A stretch of DNA of 64,000 nucleotides from [Eubacterium] infirmum (GTDB lineage Bacteria; Bacillota; Clostridia; Peptostreptococcales; Anaerovoracaceae), in contig UGGN01000001.1 of NCBI GenBank assembly GCA_900450455.1, forward strand, positions 186,001-250,000, in the 5' to 3' direction. The first letter of the stretch is position 1. Every line of letters begins with the position of its first letter. The notes below the pieces were generated by a model. The model was not told the origin of the DNA. It saw only the letters and a list, made by a program, of their open reading frames with translations, and did not search any database. Positions 28,434 through 35,814 of the stretch are shown one piece after another. Made by a program: the position numbers and the translations under genes.

Positions 28434-28509
28434 GCTTCCGTGGCTCAGTTGGTAGAGCAGCGCATTCGTAACGCGCAGGTCAGCGGTTCGATCCCGCTCG
28501 GGAGCTCCA
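28434..28509 (+). tRNA. tRNA-Thr (anticodon CGU) with encoded CCA
   Basis: 76 nt that fold as a cloverleaf: acceptor GCTTCCG / CGGGAGC, D stem GCTC / GAGC, anticodon loop TTCGTAA, T stem AGCGG / CCGCT with loop TTCGATC, discriminator T and genomic CCA (28507-28509). Anticodon CGT reads ACG codons. The anticodon stem GCGCA / CGCGC has an A-C mismatch at its loop-closing pair (positions 31-39) and the acceptor has one G-T pair. The 3' 45 nt are repeated at 29938-29982. Confidence 0.95.
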
Positions 28510-28526
28510 TTAGAAAAAGCCTTGCA
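28465..28526 (+). repeat. Direct repeat copy 1: tRNA-Thr 3' half plus start of its terminator
   Basis: 62 bp covering the anticodon loop to the CCA end of the intact tRNA and 17 bp beyond. It matches 29938-29999 at 59 of 62 positions with a constant offset of 1473 bp; the three differences are in the T arm. Confidence 0.9.
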
Positions 28527-28558
28527 ATTGCTTGATTTTAAGCAATGCAGGGCTTTTT
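28514..28558. terminator. Terminator of the tRNA-Thr gene (and of the convergent ATPase gene)
   Basis: Long hairpin AAAAAGCC ... ATTGCTT / AAGCAAT ... GGCTTTTT; T-runs on both strands. Confidence 0.8.
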
Positions 28559-28564
28559 GTATAT

Positions 28565-29776
28565 TTAATTCCATTCATCTGCCAAGAGGAAGTCCCTAAT
28601 ATTCATGTGCTTTATTCCATCTCGGCTCATATCAAAGTCGTCTAAAGATAGCACATATTTGGGATAATTGTCTCGAACTGAGCTATATACACCAAACTCA
28701 CGGTCGATAGTATCCTCACTACTCAAAAGATATGCGACTTGAATGTAAAGCTTTCGGTTTTCCTTCTTTGCAACAAAATCTATTTCCTTTTCGCCAATCT
28801 TTCCGATGGTAACATCATATCCGCGCCTGATAAGCTCCATGCAAACAATATTTTCGAGTGTTTGATCAATGCCCTGGGTATTTCCTCCATAGACGGCTTC
28901 GCGAATACCCTGGTCTACAATGTAGAACTTCTCATTTATTGATAGCATCTTTTTGCTGGGGAGATCTTCACGACTAATCTTATAGAACAGATATGCATCA
29001 CAGCATGCTTTAATATAGTTCATAATAGTTTCAGGAGCCGCTTTACGATTTTCACTTTTGAAGTAATTAGAAATACTTCTTGCACTGAAAGTATGACCTA
29101 TATTTGCCAGTACATAAGTGATAATACGTTCTAAAAGATCGACATCGCGAATATTATTTCGCTTTACTACATCCTTTAGAATTATGGAGTTGTATAAATC
29201 TCGTAGGTATTGAATAGAGGATGTATGATTGTTCAGGTTTGCTAAAAAAGGCATACCTCCGGTGTCAAGGTAAGTTTTAAATTCATCTGATATCTGTTGG
29301 CTTTCTTTTTTTGGCATTCTGTATTCCAAATATTCCTTGAATGAAAATGGATAGATTACAAACTCGACATAACGTCCACCAAGGTGGGTAGCAAGCTCGC
29401 CGGAGAGAAGTTTTGCATTTGATCCGGTTATATATATGTCGCAGTCAAAATCGACCCTGGCAGAATTTATGCACCTTTCCCAGCCTTCGACTTCTTGAAT
29501 TTCATCAAAGAATAAATAGCTTTTGTCTTGAATAGAAGAAATGCGGACAGTTAGTTCATCATATAGAGCGTTTGCGGTACAATAAGCAGCATTAGCCATG
29601 GATTCAAAATTAAAAGTAATAAACTGAGAATCAGGTACTCCTTGACTGCGAAGTTCGTCTTTGATAAGTTCAAGCATGACGGATTTTCCGGACCTGCGGA
29701 TTCCTGTAAGAACCTTGATAAGCTCGTTCCCGATAAAGGGACGTATTTTGTTTATATAGGTATTACGTTTAATCAT
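28565..29776 (-). CDS. AAA-family ATPase with DUF4143 domain
   Basis: 403 residues. The N-terminus has a P-loop (TGIRRSGKSVM, about 25-35) and Walker B (YLFFDEIQEVEGWE, about 92-105), followed by ITGSNAKLLSGELATHLGGR (sensor region, typical of this group), then a winged-helix-like part and the C-terminal DUF4143 domain (GEKEIDFVAKKENRKLYIQVAYLL). Such ATPases are abundant, variably distributed and of unknown function in anaerobes. AAAGGT precedes the ATG. The gene is the sole occupant of the tRNA-bounded islet, is AT-richer than flanking genes and was probably acquired horizontally (inference). Confidence 0.9.
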   Translation of the reverse strand: MIKRNTYINKIRPFIGNELIKVLTGIRRSGKSVMLELIKDELRSQGVPDSQFITFNFESMANAAYCTANALYDELTVRISSIQDKSYLFFDEIQEVEGWERCINSARVDFDCDIYITGSNAKLLSGELATHLGGRYVEFVIYPFSFKEYLEYRMPKKESQQISDEFKTYLDTGGMPFLANLNNHTSSIQYLRDLYNSIILKDVVKRNNIRDVDLLERIITYVLANIGHTFSARSISNYFKSENRKAAPETIMNYIKACCDAYLFYKISREDLPSKKMLSINEKFYIVDQGIREAVYGGNTQGIDQTLENIVCMELIRRGYDVTIGKIGEKEIDFVAKKENRKLYIQVAYLLSSEDTIDREFGVYSSVRDNYPKYVLSLDDFDMSRDGIKHMNIRDFLLADEWN

Positions 29777-29937
29777 TTTATCACTACCTTTATTAATTAG
29801 TATACATAGAGCATATCACAAGTATATCTGACAATCAATAATAAATAATAGCTTTTGTCAGATATAACTGATAGAATATGGAGAATGACCATAGATTTAA
29901 AGTATAGCTGAATGGTGTGGATATATAGGTATTCGCG

Positions 29938-29982
29938 TTCGTAACGCGCAGGTCAGTGGTTCGGTCCCGTTCGGGAGCTCCA
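29938..29982 (+). pseudogene. tRNA-Thr 3' fragment (anticodon loop to CCA)
   Basis: Second copy of the tRNA-Thr 3' half. The upstream sequence has no D arm or acceptor 5' strand, so it cannot make a tRNA. T-arm changes (AGTGG / CCGTT, loop TTCGGTC) show it has drifted. Confidence 0.85.
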
Positions 29983-29999
29983 TTAGAAAAAGCCTTGCA
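29938..29999 (+). repeat. Direct repeat copy 2, distal end of the islet
   Basis: Partner of 28465-28526 (59/62 identity). It continues past the CCA through the same CATTAGAAAAAGCCTTGCA string seen after the intact tRNA. Confidence 0.9.
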
Positions 30000-30024
30000 T
30001 ACCTATTCAGGCGTGCAAGGCTTT
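29989..30024 (-). terminator. Terminator of the yhdT-panF operon
   Basis: Perfect 11-bp stem AAAGCCTTGCA / TGCAAGGCTTT; on the minus strand followed by TTCTAATG after TTTTT. Half of it derives from the duplicated tRNA terminator. Confidence 0.8.
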
Positions 30025-30036
30025 AGTGTTTTTGAT

Positions 30037-31554
30037 CTAGAAACAGTTCTTTAAAATTTCTGCATCCGGCTTTTCTTTAGTTAGTAAACCTGTGATTGCA
30101 AAGGCTAGACCACTTGCAAATAGAGCTACGACTATGGCGTGAACGCCTAGAGGTGTCGATATAACTTGGCTAAACAAAATAAATGTAACCAGTCCAACTA
30201 TGGTTGAAGCTATGCAACATTTCGCGTTTGCTCTCTTCCAGTAGAGTCCACCGATGAGTGGCCAGAAGAAAGTTGCTTCTAGTCCACCCATTGCAAATAG
30301 GTTAATCCAAACGATTATATCAGGTGGATTTAGAGCAAAGATGAATACTACGATTCCAATTGCTGCCGTGAGCCCGAAGCTGTAGAAGGCAATTCTTTTG
30401 CCGCCCTCTTCTTTGTTTATAGGCGTTTTTTTCGAAGCTTTCTTTGATATATAGTTTAGGTAAAGGTCTTTGATAATTGTTGCTGATGCGAGTATTAGCA
30501 GTGAGTCAACCGTCGACATTATAGCAGCTAGTGGCGCTGCGAGGAATACACCGGCAGCCCATGAAGGCATGTAGTTCATAACTACGTAAGGAATTACCTT
30601 GTCAGTTGTCTCGACGCCACCCTTTGGGAGAAGTGGAGCTGCAAGTGTTCCAATGAAATGCATTCCTATCATGAGAACGCCAACCACAAGTGTTCCGTAA
30701 ATCATCGCTCTGTGTAGTGACTTTGTGTCCTTAAACCCTAACCCGCGAACGGCTGTCTGCGGAAGTCCGAGAACTCCGATGCCGACAAGAACCCAGTAGG
30801 ATAAGAGGAAGCCGGGCTGAAGCGAAGGGATATCAGAGCCAAACTTACCCTTTCCCATAAGGTCCCAGCCGGGATTTACGTCGCTTAGCTTGCTGACGAG
30901 GCTTTCCAGACCGCCACCCGCTTTAAGGACAAAGAATATCATTAAAAAAGTACCCGTTGTCATGATGAAGCCCTGTATGGTATCTGTGATTACGACAGCC
31001 TTGAACCCTCCGACAGCCGTATAGATTACAACAACGAGGGCAAAAATCAAAAGTCCTACTTTGTAAGGAAGTCCCGTGAGAGATTCTAGCAAGGTTGCAC
31101 CTCCGATGAACTGCGCCACCATTTGGGTGGTGAAGAAAACAAGAAGAGCAAGGCTCGACAGAATGACAACGGCCTTTGATTTATAACGTGCACGAAGATA
31201 ATCGGAGATAGAAACTGCATTTATTCTTCGTCCGATAATACCGAGCTTTTTGCCGATTACGCCAAGTGTCAAAAACGCCGTACCTGTTTGAACGGCTGCA
31301 ATCCAAGACTGAGTAAGACCTACCGAAGCCGCAAGTCCCGGGCCTCCGAGGAAAGAGCCGGCACTTGTATAGGTTGCAACGAGCGTCATAGCAAGAACCA
31401 CACCGCCCATGGATCTTCCGCCTGCGAAATAGTTTTGGAGGAAGCCGCCTTCAGCGTTTTCCTTTGCCGAGCGCCTGCTCACCCAAATGCCGACCACGAC
31501 ATTCAAAAGCATGTAGGCTATTAGAATGATGAGTATGGTTGTCTTATTCCCCAT
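30037..31554 (-). CDS. panF: Sodium/pantothenate symporter
   Basis: 505 residues from ATG (MGNKTTILIILIAYMLLN), 8 nt after GGAGG; an in-frame GTG at 31563 abuts that site and is unlikely. Member of the sodium:solute symporter family with about 13 TM segments. FAGGRSMGGVVLAMTLVATYTSAGSFLGGPG, AVSISDYLRARYKSKAVV and VGGFKAVVITDTIQGFIM are SSS hallmarks; the overall pattern and the preceding YhdT-type gene, as in enterobacteria, support pantothenate. It overlaps yhdT by 11 nt. Transport of another carboxylate cannot be excluded by eye. The operon is preceded by a leader with an intrinsic terminator. Confidence 0.88.
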   Translation of the reverse strand: MGNKTTILIILIAYMLLNVVVGIWVSRRSAKENAEGGFLQNYFAGGRSMGGVVLAMTLVATYTSAGSFLGGPGLAASVGLTQSWIAAVQTGTAFLTLGVIGKKLGIIGRRINAVSISDYLRARYKSKAVVILSSLALLVFFTTQMVAQFIGGATLLESLTGLPYKVGLLIFALVVVIYTAVGGFKAVVITDTIQGFIMTTGTFLMIFFVLKAGGGLESLVSKLSDVNPGWDLMGKGKFGSDIPSLQPGFLLSYWVLVGIGVLGLPQTAVRGLGFKDTKSLHRAMIYGTLVVGVLMIGMHFIGTLAAPLLPKGGVETTDKVIPYVVMNYMPSWAAGVFLAAPLAAIMSTVDSLLILASATIIKDLYLNYISKKASKKTPINKEEGGKRIAFYSFGLTAAIGIVVFIFALNPPDIIVWINLFAMGGLEATFFWPLIGGLYWKRANAKCCIASTIVGLVTFILFSQVISTPLGVHAIVVALFASGLAFAITGLLTKEKPDAEILKNCF

Positions 31555-31831
31555 GGTCTTCACCTCCGGTCATCGATGAGTCGTCAAGTTCAAAATTAAC
31601 AAATACCTTTTTTAGAAGGTAAATTAGACCGATGACTCCGACTACAAAGACACCGGGGGTGCTCAAAATCCACCAAAGCGGAAGCCCTGCAACATGGATA
31701 TCGCATCTTCCCGAGAGCCCGTAGGCAAAGCCGATGTGCCAAATTAAGCAGATAGCAAATAGTATCAAAGTGGATCTCGCTTCTTTTTTGATCTGCCTTT
31801 CCTTTTCTTCGTGTGAAAAAAATTGTTTCAT
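31544..31831 (-). CDS. yhdT: YhdT family protein (DUF997), companion of PanF
   Basis: 95 residues from MKQFFSHEEKERQIKKEARST, chosen because GGAG lies 6 nt upstream; the frame extends further 5' but would run through the terminator hairpin. Two TM segments (about 20-38 and 52-75) with the family's EAR(S/T)TLI start and GLPLWWILSTPG loop. YhdT-like proteins are encoded next to PanF in many bacteria and are presumed to assist it; their precise job is unknown. Translationally coupled to panF by an 11-nt overlap. Confidence 0.82.
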   Translation of the reverse strand: MKQFFSHEEKERQIKKEARSTLILFAICLIWHIGFAYGLSGRCDIHVAGLPLWWILSTPGVFVVGVIGLIYLLKKVFVNFELDDSSMTGGEDHGE

Positions 31832-31846
31832 GAAATCTCCTATCAT

Positions 31847-31882
31847 AAAAAACACCCATACAACAAAAGTGCTGCATGGGTG
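31847..31882 (-). terminator. Leader terminator (candidate attenuator) in front of yhdT-panF
   Basis: On the minus strand CACCCAT (31882-31876), 16-nt loop, ATGGGTG (31859-31853), then TTTTTT (31852-31847), ending a few bases before the yhdT ribosome binding site. No minus-strand gene precedes it, so it looks like conditional termination inside the operon leader. Confidence 0.6.
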
Positions 31883-32220
31883 GATAGAATTCCGAGTTTT
31901 TTCAAACAAAAATAGCTGTGCTACCCCGAGTTCTGTTCAATTGATACAGACTGATGACAGTGGGATTGTGCCTATGTTTTATTTGATTCAATGGTAAAGT
32001 TTCCTTCGGAATACCGTCCACAGAAAAGAATATACCATCAGAATAGTGATTTGTAAAGGAAACTGAGGTAGAATAATGGCAGGGTTTGTCATAAAGGCAT
32101 TTACCATTTAACCATGAATATGAAGTCAATCATGGCTTTAAATGTAATTACTGTGGAATGCATGTAAATTTCGATTTTGCTAATGAAACTGTTGAACGAG
32201 AGAATATAAGGGGGATATGT
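31883..32220. other. Divergent intergenic region with candidate regulatory leader
   Basis: Holds the yhdT-panF promoter and leader (minus strand). Also an inverted repeat AGTTTCCTT (31998-32006) / AAGGAAACT (32056-32064) with a nested ATGGTA (31991-31996) / TACCAT (32033-32038), overlapping the promoter. A string GGGGTAGCACAGC on the minus strand near 31930 faintly resembles a T-box core but lacks the TGG bulge. No known riboswitch recognised. Confidence 0.45.
32029..32057 (-). promoter_or_regulatory. Promoter of the yhdT-panF leader transcript
   Basis: Minus strand: -35 TTTACA (32057-32052), 17-bp spacer, -10 TATATT (32034-32029). Transcription from about 32022 would give a leader of roughly 190 nt ending in the terminator at 31882-31847. 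Confidence 0.55.
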
Positions 32221-32658
32221 ATGATTAATGAATATGAATTAGCATATAGACTTGCATCAAAGGCTCACAAGGGGCAAAAAGATAAAGGCGGTGAAGACTA
32301 TTTTAAACATCCGCTTACAGTCTCGAATAAATTATCTGGGGATAAGGAAAAAGTTGTAGCTTTGCTGCACGATGTTGTAGAGGATACAGATGTCACTGTA
32401 AACGATTTGAAAGAAGCAGGATTTTCAGATGAGGTTGTTTCGGCTGTGTCGACAATTACAAAGAAGGCTGGAGAGGATTACGAGGAATACTTGAATAGAG
32501 TAAAACAAAATCCAATTGCCTTAAGAGTAAAGATAGCGGATATGGAGCATAATTCCGATATAAGTAGAATCCCGAATCCAACAGAAAAGGACTTAAATCG
32601 ATTAGAAAAATATAAGATTAGATTAAGGGAACTCCGAGAAGTTTTAGAAACAAGGTAG
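32221..32658 (+). CDS. HD-domain phosphohydrolase, (p)ppGpp hydrolase-like
   Basis: 145 residues from MINEYELAYRLASKAH, 8 nt after AAGGGGG; an earlier in-frame ATG has no site. It matches the HD hydrolase half of RelA/SpoT enzymes: His30 (FKHP), His50-Asp51 (LLHDVVEDT) and the Glu54-Asp55 pair, plus KIADMEHN. No synthetase domain. Stand-alone proteins of this kind resemble small alarmone hydrolases (MESH1-like), which would degrade (p)ppGpp; related nucleotide pyrophosphohydrolysis is possible. It is 13 nt upstream of the unknown 276-aa gene and likely co-expressed with it. Confidence 0.8.
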   Translation: MINEYELAYRLASKAHKGQKDKGGEDYFKHPLTVSNKLSGDKEKVVALLHDVVEDTDVTVNDLKEAGFSDEVVSAVSTITKKAGEDYEEYLNRVKQNPIALRVKIADMEHNSDISRIPNPTEKDLNRLEKYKIRLRELREVLETR

Positions 32659-32671
32659 ATAAAGGTACAAC

Positions 32672-33502
32672 ATGGATAAAAAAGCAAAGAAAATATTATT
32701 TAGCCGATATTGGGCCAGCGGATGGAAGCTCCAAAATGAGATATACACATCGCCGGAGGATTTTGCCTATGCAAAAGAAAAAGGACTAATGTTTGATCCC
32801 ATTACAATCTCACATGACGAGTGTATCAAAAGAATTGTTAAGCTTGCTAATACGATTAACATGGAAAAAGTTGCGAAAGCCTTTCTATGTAGCCTGTCAA
32901 CAAGGAGATTAGACTGGCGAAGCGCAGCAGCATCCTACTATCTTGCAAAGCTTTTTAAAGAGCACAGATATACACCTGTGGAGTCCGGACGTTTTTATGA
33001 AAACGGAAAGGCGATACATGTGAGCCATACATGTAGAGTGTGCCGTGATGTGAAGTATGGAGTCGTGGGGAAAGAAAAATATAAAAATGTAGATTTAAAT
33101 GTCCTGAATTTTGAAAGGTTAAAGTGGGGCGGTGTTCGTCAAGGAGACTTAGTGTATATACTATTTGACCTGGAGAGATTTGCGGAAGAGGACATTCCGG
33201 AACCGACACAAGAAGATGGTGAAATACTAAAGGCAATACTGAATGCTGTCTCATGCTGTGACCCTAGTGACCATCCGGGTACTCTGAGAAATAGGTTTGC
33301 AGAAATATCTGCACTGAAGGCAAACAAAGATGAGCGAAGCGTTATAATTGAGATATTAGCATGTATAGGTGTGCTAGCACCTAAATCATATGACAGAGGA
33401 GAGCCATCAAAACACGACTGGACATACGCAACTTACTGGCGTGGAGAAGATGGATATGACAAGGAATTAGTAGAAAAGTATTTTGGAAAGTATCTAAAAT
33501 AA
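32672..33502 (+). CDS. Unknown soluble protein, 276 aa
   Basis: 276 residues, no signal peptide or TM segment. Features seen: N-terminal MDKKAKKILFSRYW, a CRVC pair (HTCRVCRDVKYG, about 120) that could bind metal with the downstream CC (SCCDPSDHPG), a basic first half, and aromatic-rich C-terminus (HDWTYATYWRGEDGYDKELVEKYFGKYL). I do not recognise a family. It follows the HD hydrolase by 13 nt, so the two may form a functional pair, for example a sensor and an alarmone-modulating enzyme, but that is speculation. A hairpin terminator follows. Confidence 0.7.
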   Translation: MDKKAKKILFSRYWASGWKLQNEIYTSPEDFAYAKEKGLMFDPITISHDECIKRIVKLANTINMEKVAKAFLCSLSTRRLDWRSAAASYYLAKLFKEHRYTPVESGRFYENGKAIHVSHTCRVCRDVKYGVVGKEKYKNVDLNVLNFERLKWGGVRQGDLVYILFDLERFAEEDIPEPTQEDGEILKAILNAVSCCDPSDHPGTLRNRFAEISALKANKDERSVIIEILACIGVLAPKSYDRGEPSKHDWTYATYWRGEDGYDKELVEKYFGKYLK

Positions 33503-33507
33503 AGTGA

Positions 33508-33536
33508 AGCCCTGTGCTTGGCACAGGGTTATTTCC
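33508..33536 (+). terminator. Terminator between convergent genes at 33.5 kb
   Basis: Perfect 8-bp stem CCCTGTGC (33510-33517) / GCACAGGG (33521-33528) with loop TTG, followed by TTATTTCC. Termination strength is moderate because the T-run is interrupted. Confidence 0.6.
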
Positions 33537-33842
33537 TTAGTTCACAAAGTATGTATGCTTAACCTTCCATTGCTTGAGTCTGATATTCACCCAGAATCCG
33601 TAGATTCCCAAGGTGATGATAGAAAGCAGTAGCCATTTTATCCACTGACCGAAAAGTTGCATTGCAGTACCATCAAAGCCAAGGCGCCTACCCTCGATTA
33701 CGGTGTGCTTTGTTTCCCAATTATAGACCATGCAGAATGCCCAGGGCAGACAAATGCCAAAAGTGCAAACCGTTATTACAGTTCCCGCGATTTTATATGC
33801 TATAAGCTGAGCTAGTCCACCATCAAAATAAGATTTTTCCAT
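33537..33842 (-). CDS. Small DUF898-like membrane protein
   Basis: 101 residues with two long TM segments. YFDGGLAQLIAYKIAGTVIT at the start and GFDGTAMQLFGQWIKWLLLS / ITLGIYGFWVNIRLKQW in the second half resemble two half-repeats of the YjgN/DUF898 type, where each hydrophobic hairpin follows an FDG motif. AAGGG precedes the ATG by about 8 nt. Function of the family is unknown. It is followed by the terminator at 33508-33536 and preceded by another minus-strand membrane gene 91 nt away. Confidence 0.7.
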   Translation of the reverse strand: MEKSYFDGGLAQLIAYKIAGTVITVCTFGICLPWAFCMVYNWETKHTVIEGRRLGFDGTAMQLFGQWIKWLLLSIITLGIYGFWVNIRLKQWKVKHTYFVN

Positions 33843-33933
33843 TAAAATATCCCTTCTTTAAGTATTTATTAAATTTGGACGTAATGATAGGGCTTATACA
33901 TCTAATCAAACCAAAAGTCAAGTCTAATATTTA

Positions 33934-34527
33934 TCAGTCATCATCATTGTCCCAAATGGAATCTTCGTCTAATTGCGTGTCTTCGTTTTCATAAGAATTA
34001 TTATTTTGGTTTTTATCTTGCGTGCCTTTGTTTTCGAGGATATTGTTAATTTGAGTATCGTTATAGCTGTTATATAATGCCGATATATTATATAGAGAAC
34101 CGAAGACAACCAATATCCTAATAACAAGTGACACGATAACAATTGTAATCAAAATATAGAGGATGGTGGTAACTGTCTTTAAGTTTTTGTCTATATGGCG
34201 TTGATGTTTTACGGTTTCAATGAGTAGCCCGCGCATATCGGCATTTTCTAAATACTCATCATCAGGATTGCCTGCTCTATTATATTTTTCGGGGTTTTGA
34301 GAGACTGATTTAATAATCTCTGCAATGTGTGCAGCATCTGCTGGCGTATCAAAATAAAAGATTCGGGTTTCGCCATTTTGGGATAGGGTCAATTCTGTAC
34401 CTGACCACTTAATATCTTTAAAGTTAGCATAGCTAAGGTTTTCTGATCCGGAGGTACACGATAGATTGTTGAATTTCCATATATTTCCAAGCTCATCTTT
34501 TGCAATTATATCTTTATTTGCATACAT
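33934..34527 (-). CDS. Single-TM protein with PH-like N-terminus and acidic tail, unknown
   Basis: 197 residues. The N-terminal ~75 residues look like a small beta-rich domain (DELGNIWKFNNLSC, LTLSQNGETRIFYFDTPADAAHIAEII), reminiscent of PH-like membrane-associated domains, though this is by eye only. A strongly hydrophobic segment at about 118-142 is followed by a low-complexity Asn/Asp/Glu tail (ending DSIWDNDDD). GGGAGG precedes the ATG by about 9 nt. No named family. The two minus-strand membrane genes here may be one transcription unit. Confidence 0.65.
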   Translation of the reverse strand: MYANKDIIAKDELGNIWKFNNLSCTSGSENLSYANFKDIKWSGTELTLSQNGETRIFYFDTPADAAHIAEIIKSVSQNPEKYNRAGNPDDEYLENADMRGLLIETVKHQRHIDKNLKTVTTILYILITIVIVSLVIRILVVFGSLYNISALYNSYNDTQINNILENKGTQDKNQNNNSYENEDTQLDEDSIWDNDDD

Positions 34528-34752
34528 ACTGAATTACCTCCCTAAAATAAATAAGTTTACCAAACCGACTTTTAATCTTATCTATATTCCAAATAATACA
34601 AGAATTTAATTCTAAGGTCAATCCTTTAGAGTAACAACATCTAAGCCTATTTTGATGTTTTATAGAATTTTCCCAGCCACGGGGTTTTATGATGCAATAA
34701 ATATGTTATAATTCCTATTCGTAGGGTAATCAATATGTGTATAGGAGGCAGT

Positions 34753-35814
34753 ATGATACAAAACAATAAAAAAGACTATATTTTGATGCTGCTTCGCAAA
34801 TTACAGACAGATCGAACTCTCAAAAAGACTGAGTTTGTCGAGCTCCTGAAGAATAGGGAACTGATAGAGGACGAGCTTTTTCAGGTATCAAAGGAAATAC
34901 ATGTAAAGAACTTTCACCGCAAGGTGTATGTGCGAGGGCTCATAGAAATCTCGAGCTATTGTGGAAACGATTGCTACTACTGCGGTATCAGAAGATCAAA
35001 TCTCAATGCGAAGAGGTATAGGCTCAGTGCAGACGAAATATTTGAACAGGTTAGATTTGGTACAAGTCTAGGATTTAAGAGCTTTGTTTTACAGGGCGGA
35101 GAGGATCCGGGGTTTTCAGACGAGACACTCATAGAGATAATCAAAGAAATCAAGAAGATTAATCCGCAGACTGCGATTACGCTTTCGGTCGGGGAAAAAT
35201 CTTTTGAGACGCTTAAGGCATATAAGGAAGCGGGGGCGGACAGGTTCCTTCTCAGACACGAGACCAGAAACAAGGAGCACTACTACAAACTTCATCCGAG
35301 CGATATGGATCAGGATTTCAGATTGCACATGCTGGAGGATCTTAAGAAACTGGGATATCAGACGGGCTCGGGCATCATGGTCGGAAGTCCGCATCAGACT
35401 GAAGAAAACATAGCTGAGGATCTTTTGTTTTTACGAAAGCTAAATCCGGAGATGATAGGTATAGGGCCATTTGTTCCGGCTACCGGAACGCCATTTGAGA
35501 ATGAGGTGAGCGGGTCGGCAGAGCTTACGGTCTTTATTTTGGCGGTTTTGAGGATAATGTTTCCACATGCAAATATACCGGCGACGACTTCGCTGGCAAC
35601 GCTATCAAAGACGGCTCGAGACAGAGCGATAGAGATTGCGGCAAACGTGTATATGCCAAACCTTACGCCGACATATAGACGCAGAGAATACAATTTATAT
35701 AATGATAAGGCTTGTTTTGAGGTTGAGGCGGCAGAAAATCTGAAACAGCTGGGCAAAATAATTGAAGGCATCGGCTCAGAGCTGGTGATGGACAGGGGTG
35801 ACTATAGTGAATGA
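34753..35814 (+). CDS. hydE: [FeFe]-hydrogenase maturase HydE (radical SAM)
   Basis: 353 residues from MIQNNKKDYIL; AGGAGG is 4 nt before this ATG, and an in-frame ATG 18 nt upstream contains that site within its own codons. HydE is a radical-SAM enzyme that helps build the diiron H-cluster subsite. The CX3CX2C cluster motif is C70-C74-C77 (CGNDCYYC), followed by GIRRSNLNAKRYRLS and the family block VLQGGEDPG. Length fits. It is the first gene of hydE-hydG-hydF, whose frames overlap. A TATAAT at 34707-34712 could be its -10 but the -35 is poor. No hydrogenase structural gene is in the window. Confidence 0.93.
   Translation: MIQNNKKDYILMLLRKLQTDRTLKKTEFVELLKNRELIEDELFQVSKEIHVKNFHRKVYVRGLIEISSYCGNDCYYCGIRRSNLNAKRYRLSADEIFEQVRFGTSLGFKSFVLQGGEDPGFSDETLIEIIKEIKKINPQTAITLSVGEKSFETLKAYKEAGADRFLLRHETRNKEHYYKLHPSDMDQDFRLHMLEDLKKLGYQTGSGIMVGSPHQTEENIAEDLLFLRKLNPEMIGIGPFVPATGTPFENEVSGSAELTVFILAVLRIMFPHANIPATTSLATLSKTARDRAIEIAANVYMPNLTPTYRRREYNLYNDKACFEVEAAENLKQLGKIIEGIGSELVMDRGDYSE

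Larger units (their letters stand above)
28527..29999. mobile_element. 1.47-kb tRNA-bounded islet with one ATPase gene
   Basis: The segment between (and including one of) the two 62-bp tRNA-3'-end repeats. An intact tRNA on one side and a 3' tRNA fragment on the other is the usual footprint of site-specific integration at a tRNA gene. The only gene inside is the minus-strand DUF4143 ATPase, and no integrase or excisionase is visible, so if it was a mobile element it is a remnant or depends on an integrase in trans. A simple duplication followed by insertion is an alternative. Confidence 0.45.

Noticed and set aside
29938-29982. Second tRNA-Thr gene
   Set aside because: Only the 3' half is present; the acceptor 5' strand and D arm are missing.
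31902-32129. 75-codon minus-strand gene between yhdT and the HD gene
   Set aside because: Starts with TTG, lacks a ribosome binding site, has no recognisable pattern and largely coincides with the proposed leader RNA. Kept only as an alternative explanation for the terminator at 31847-31882.
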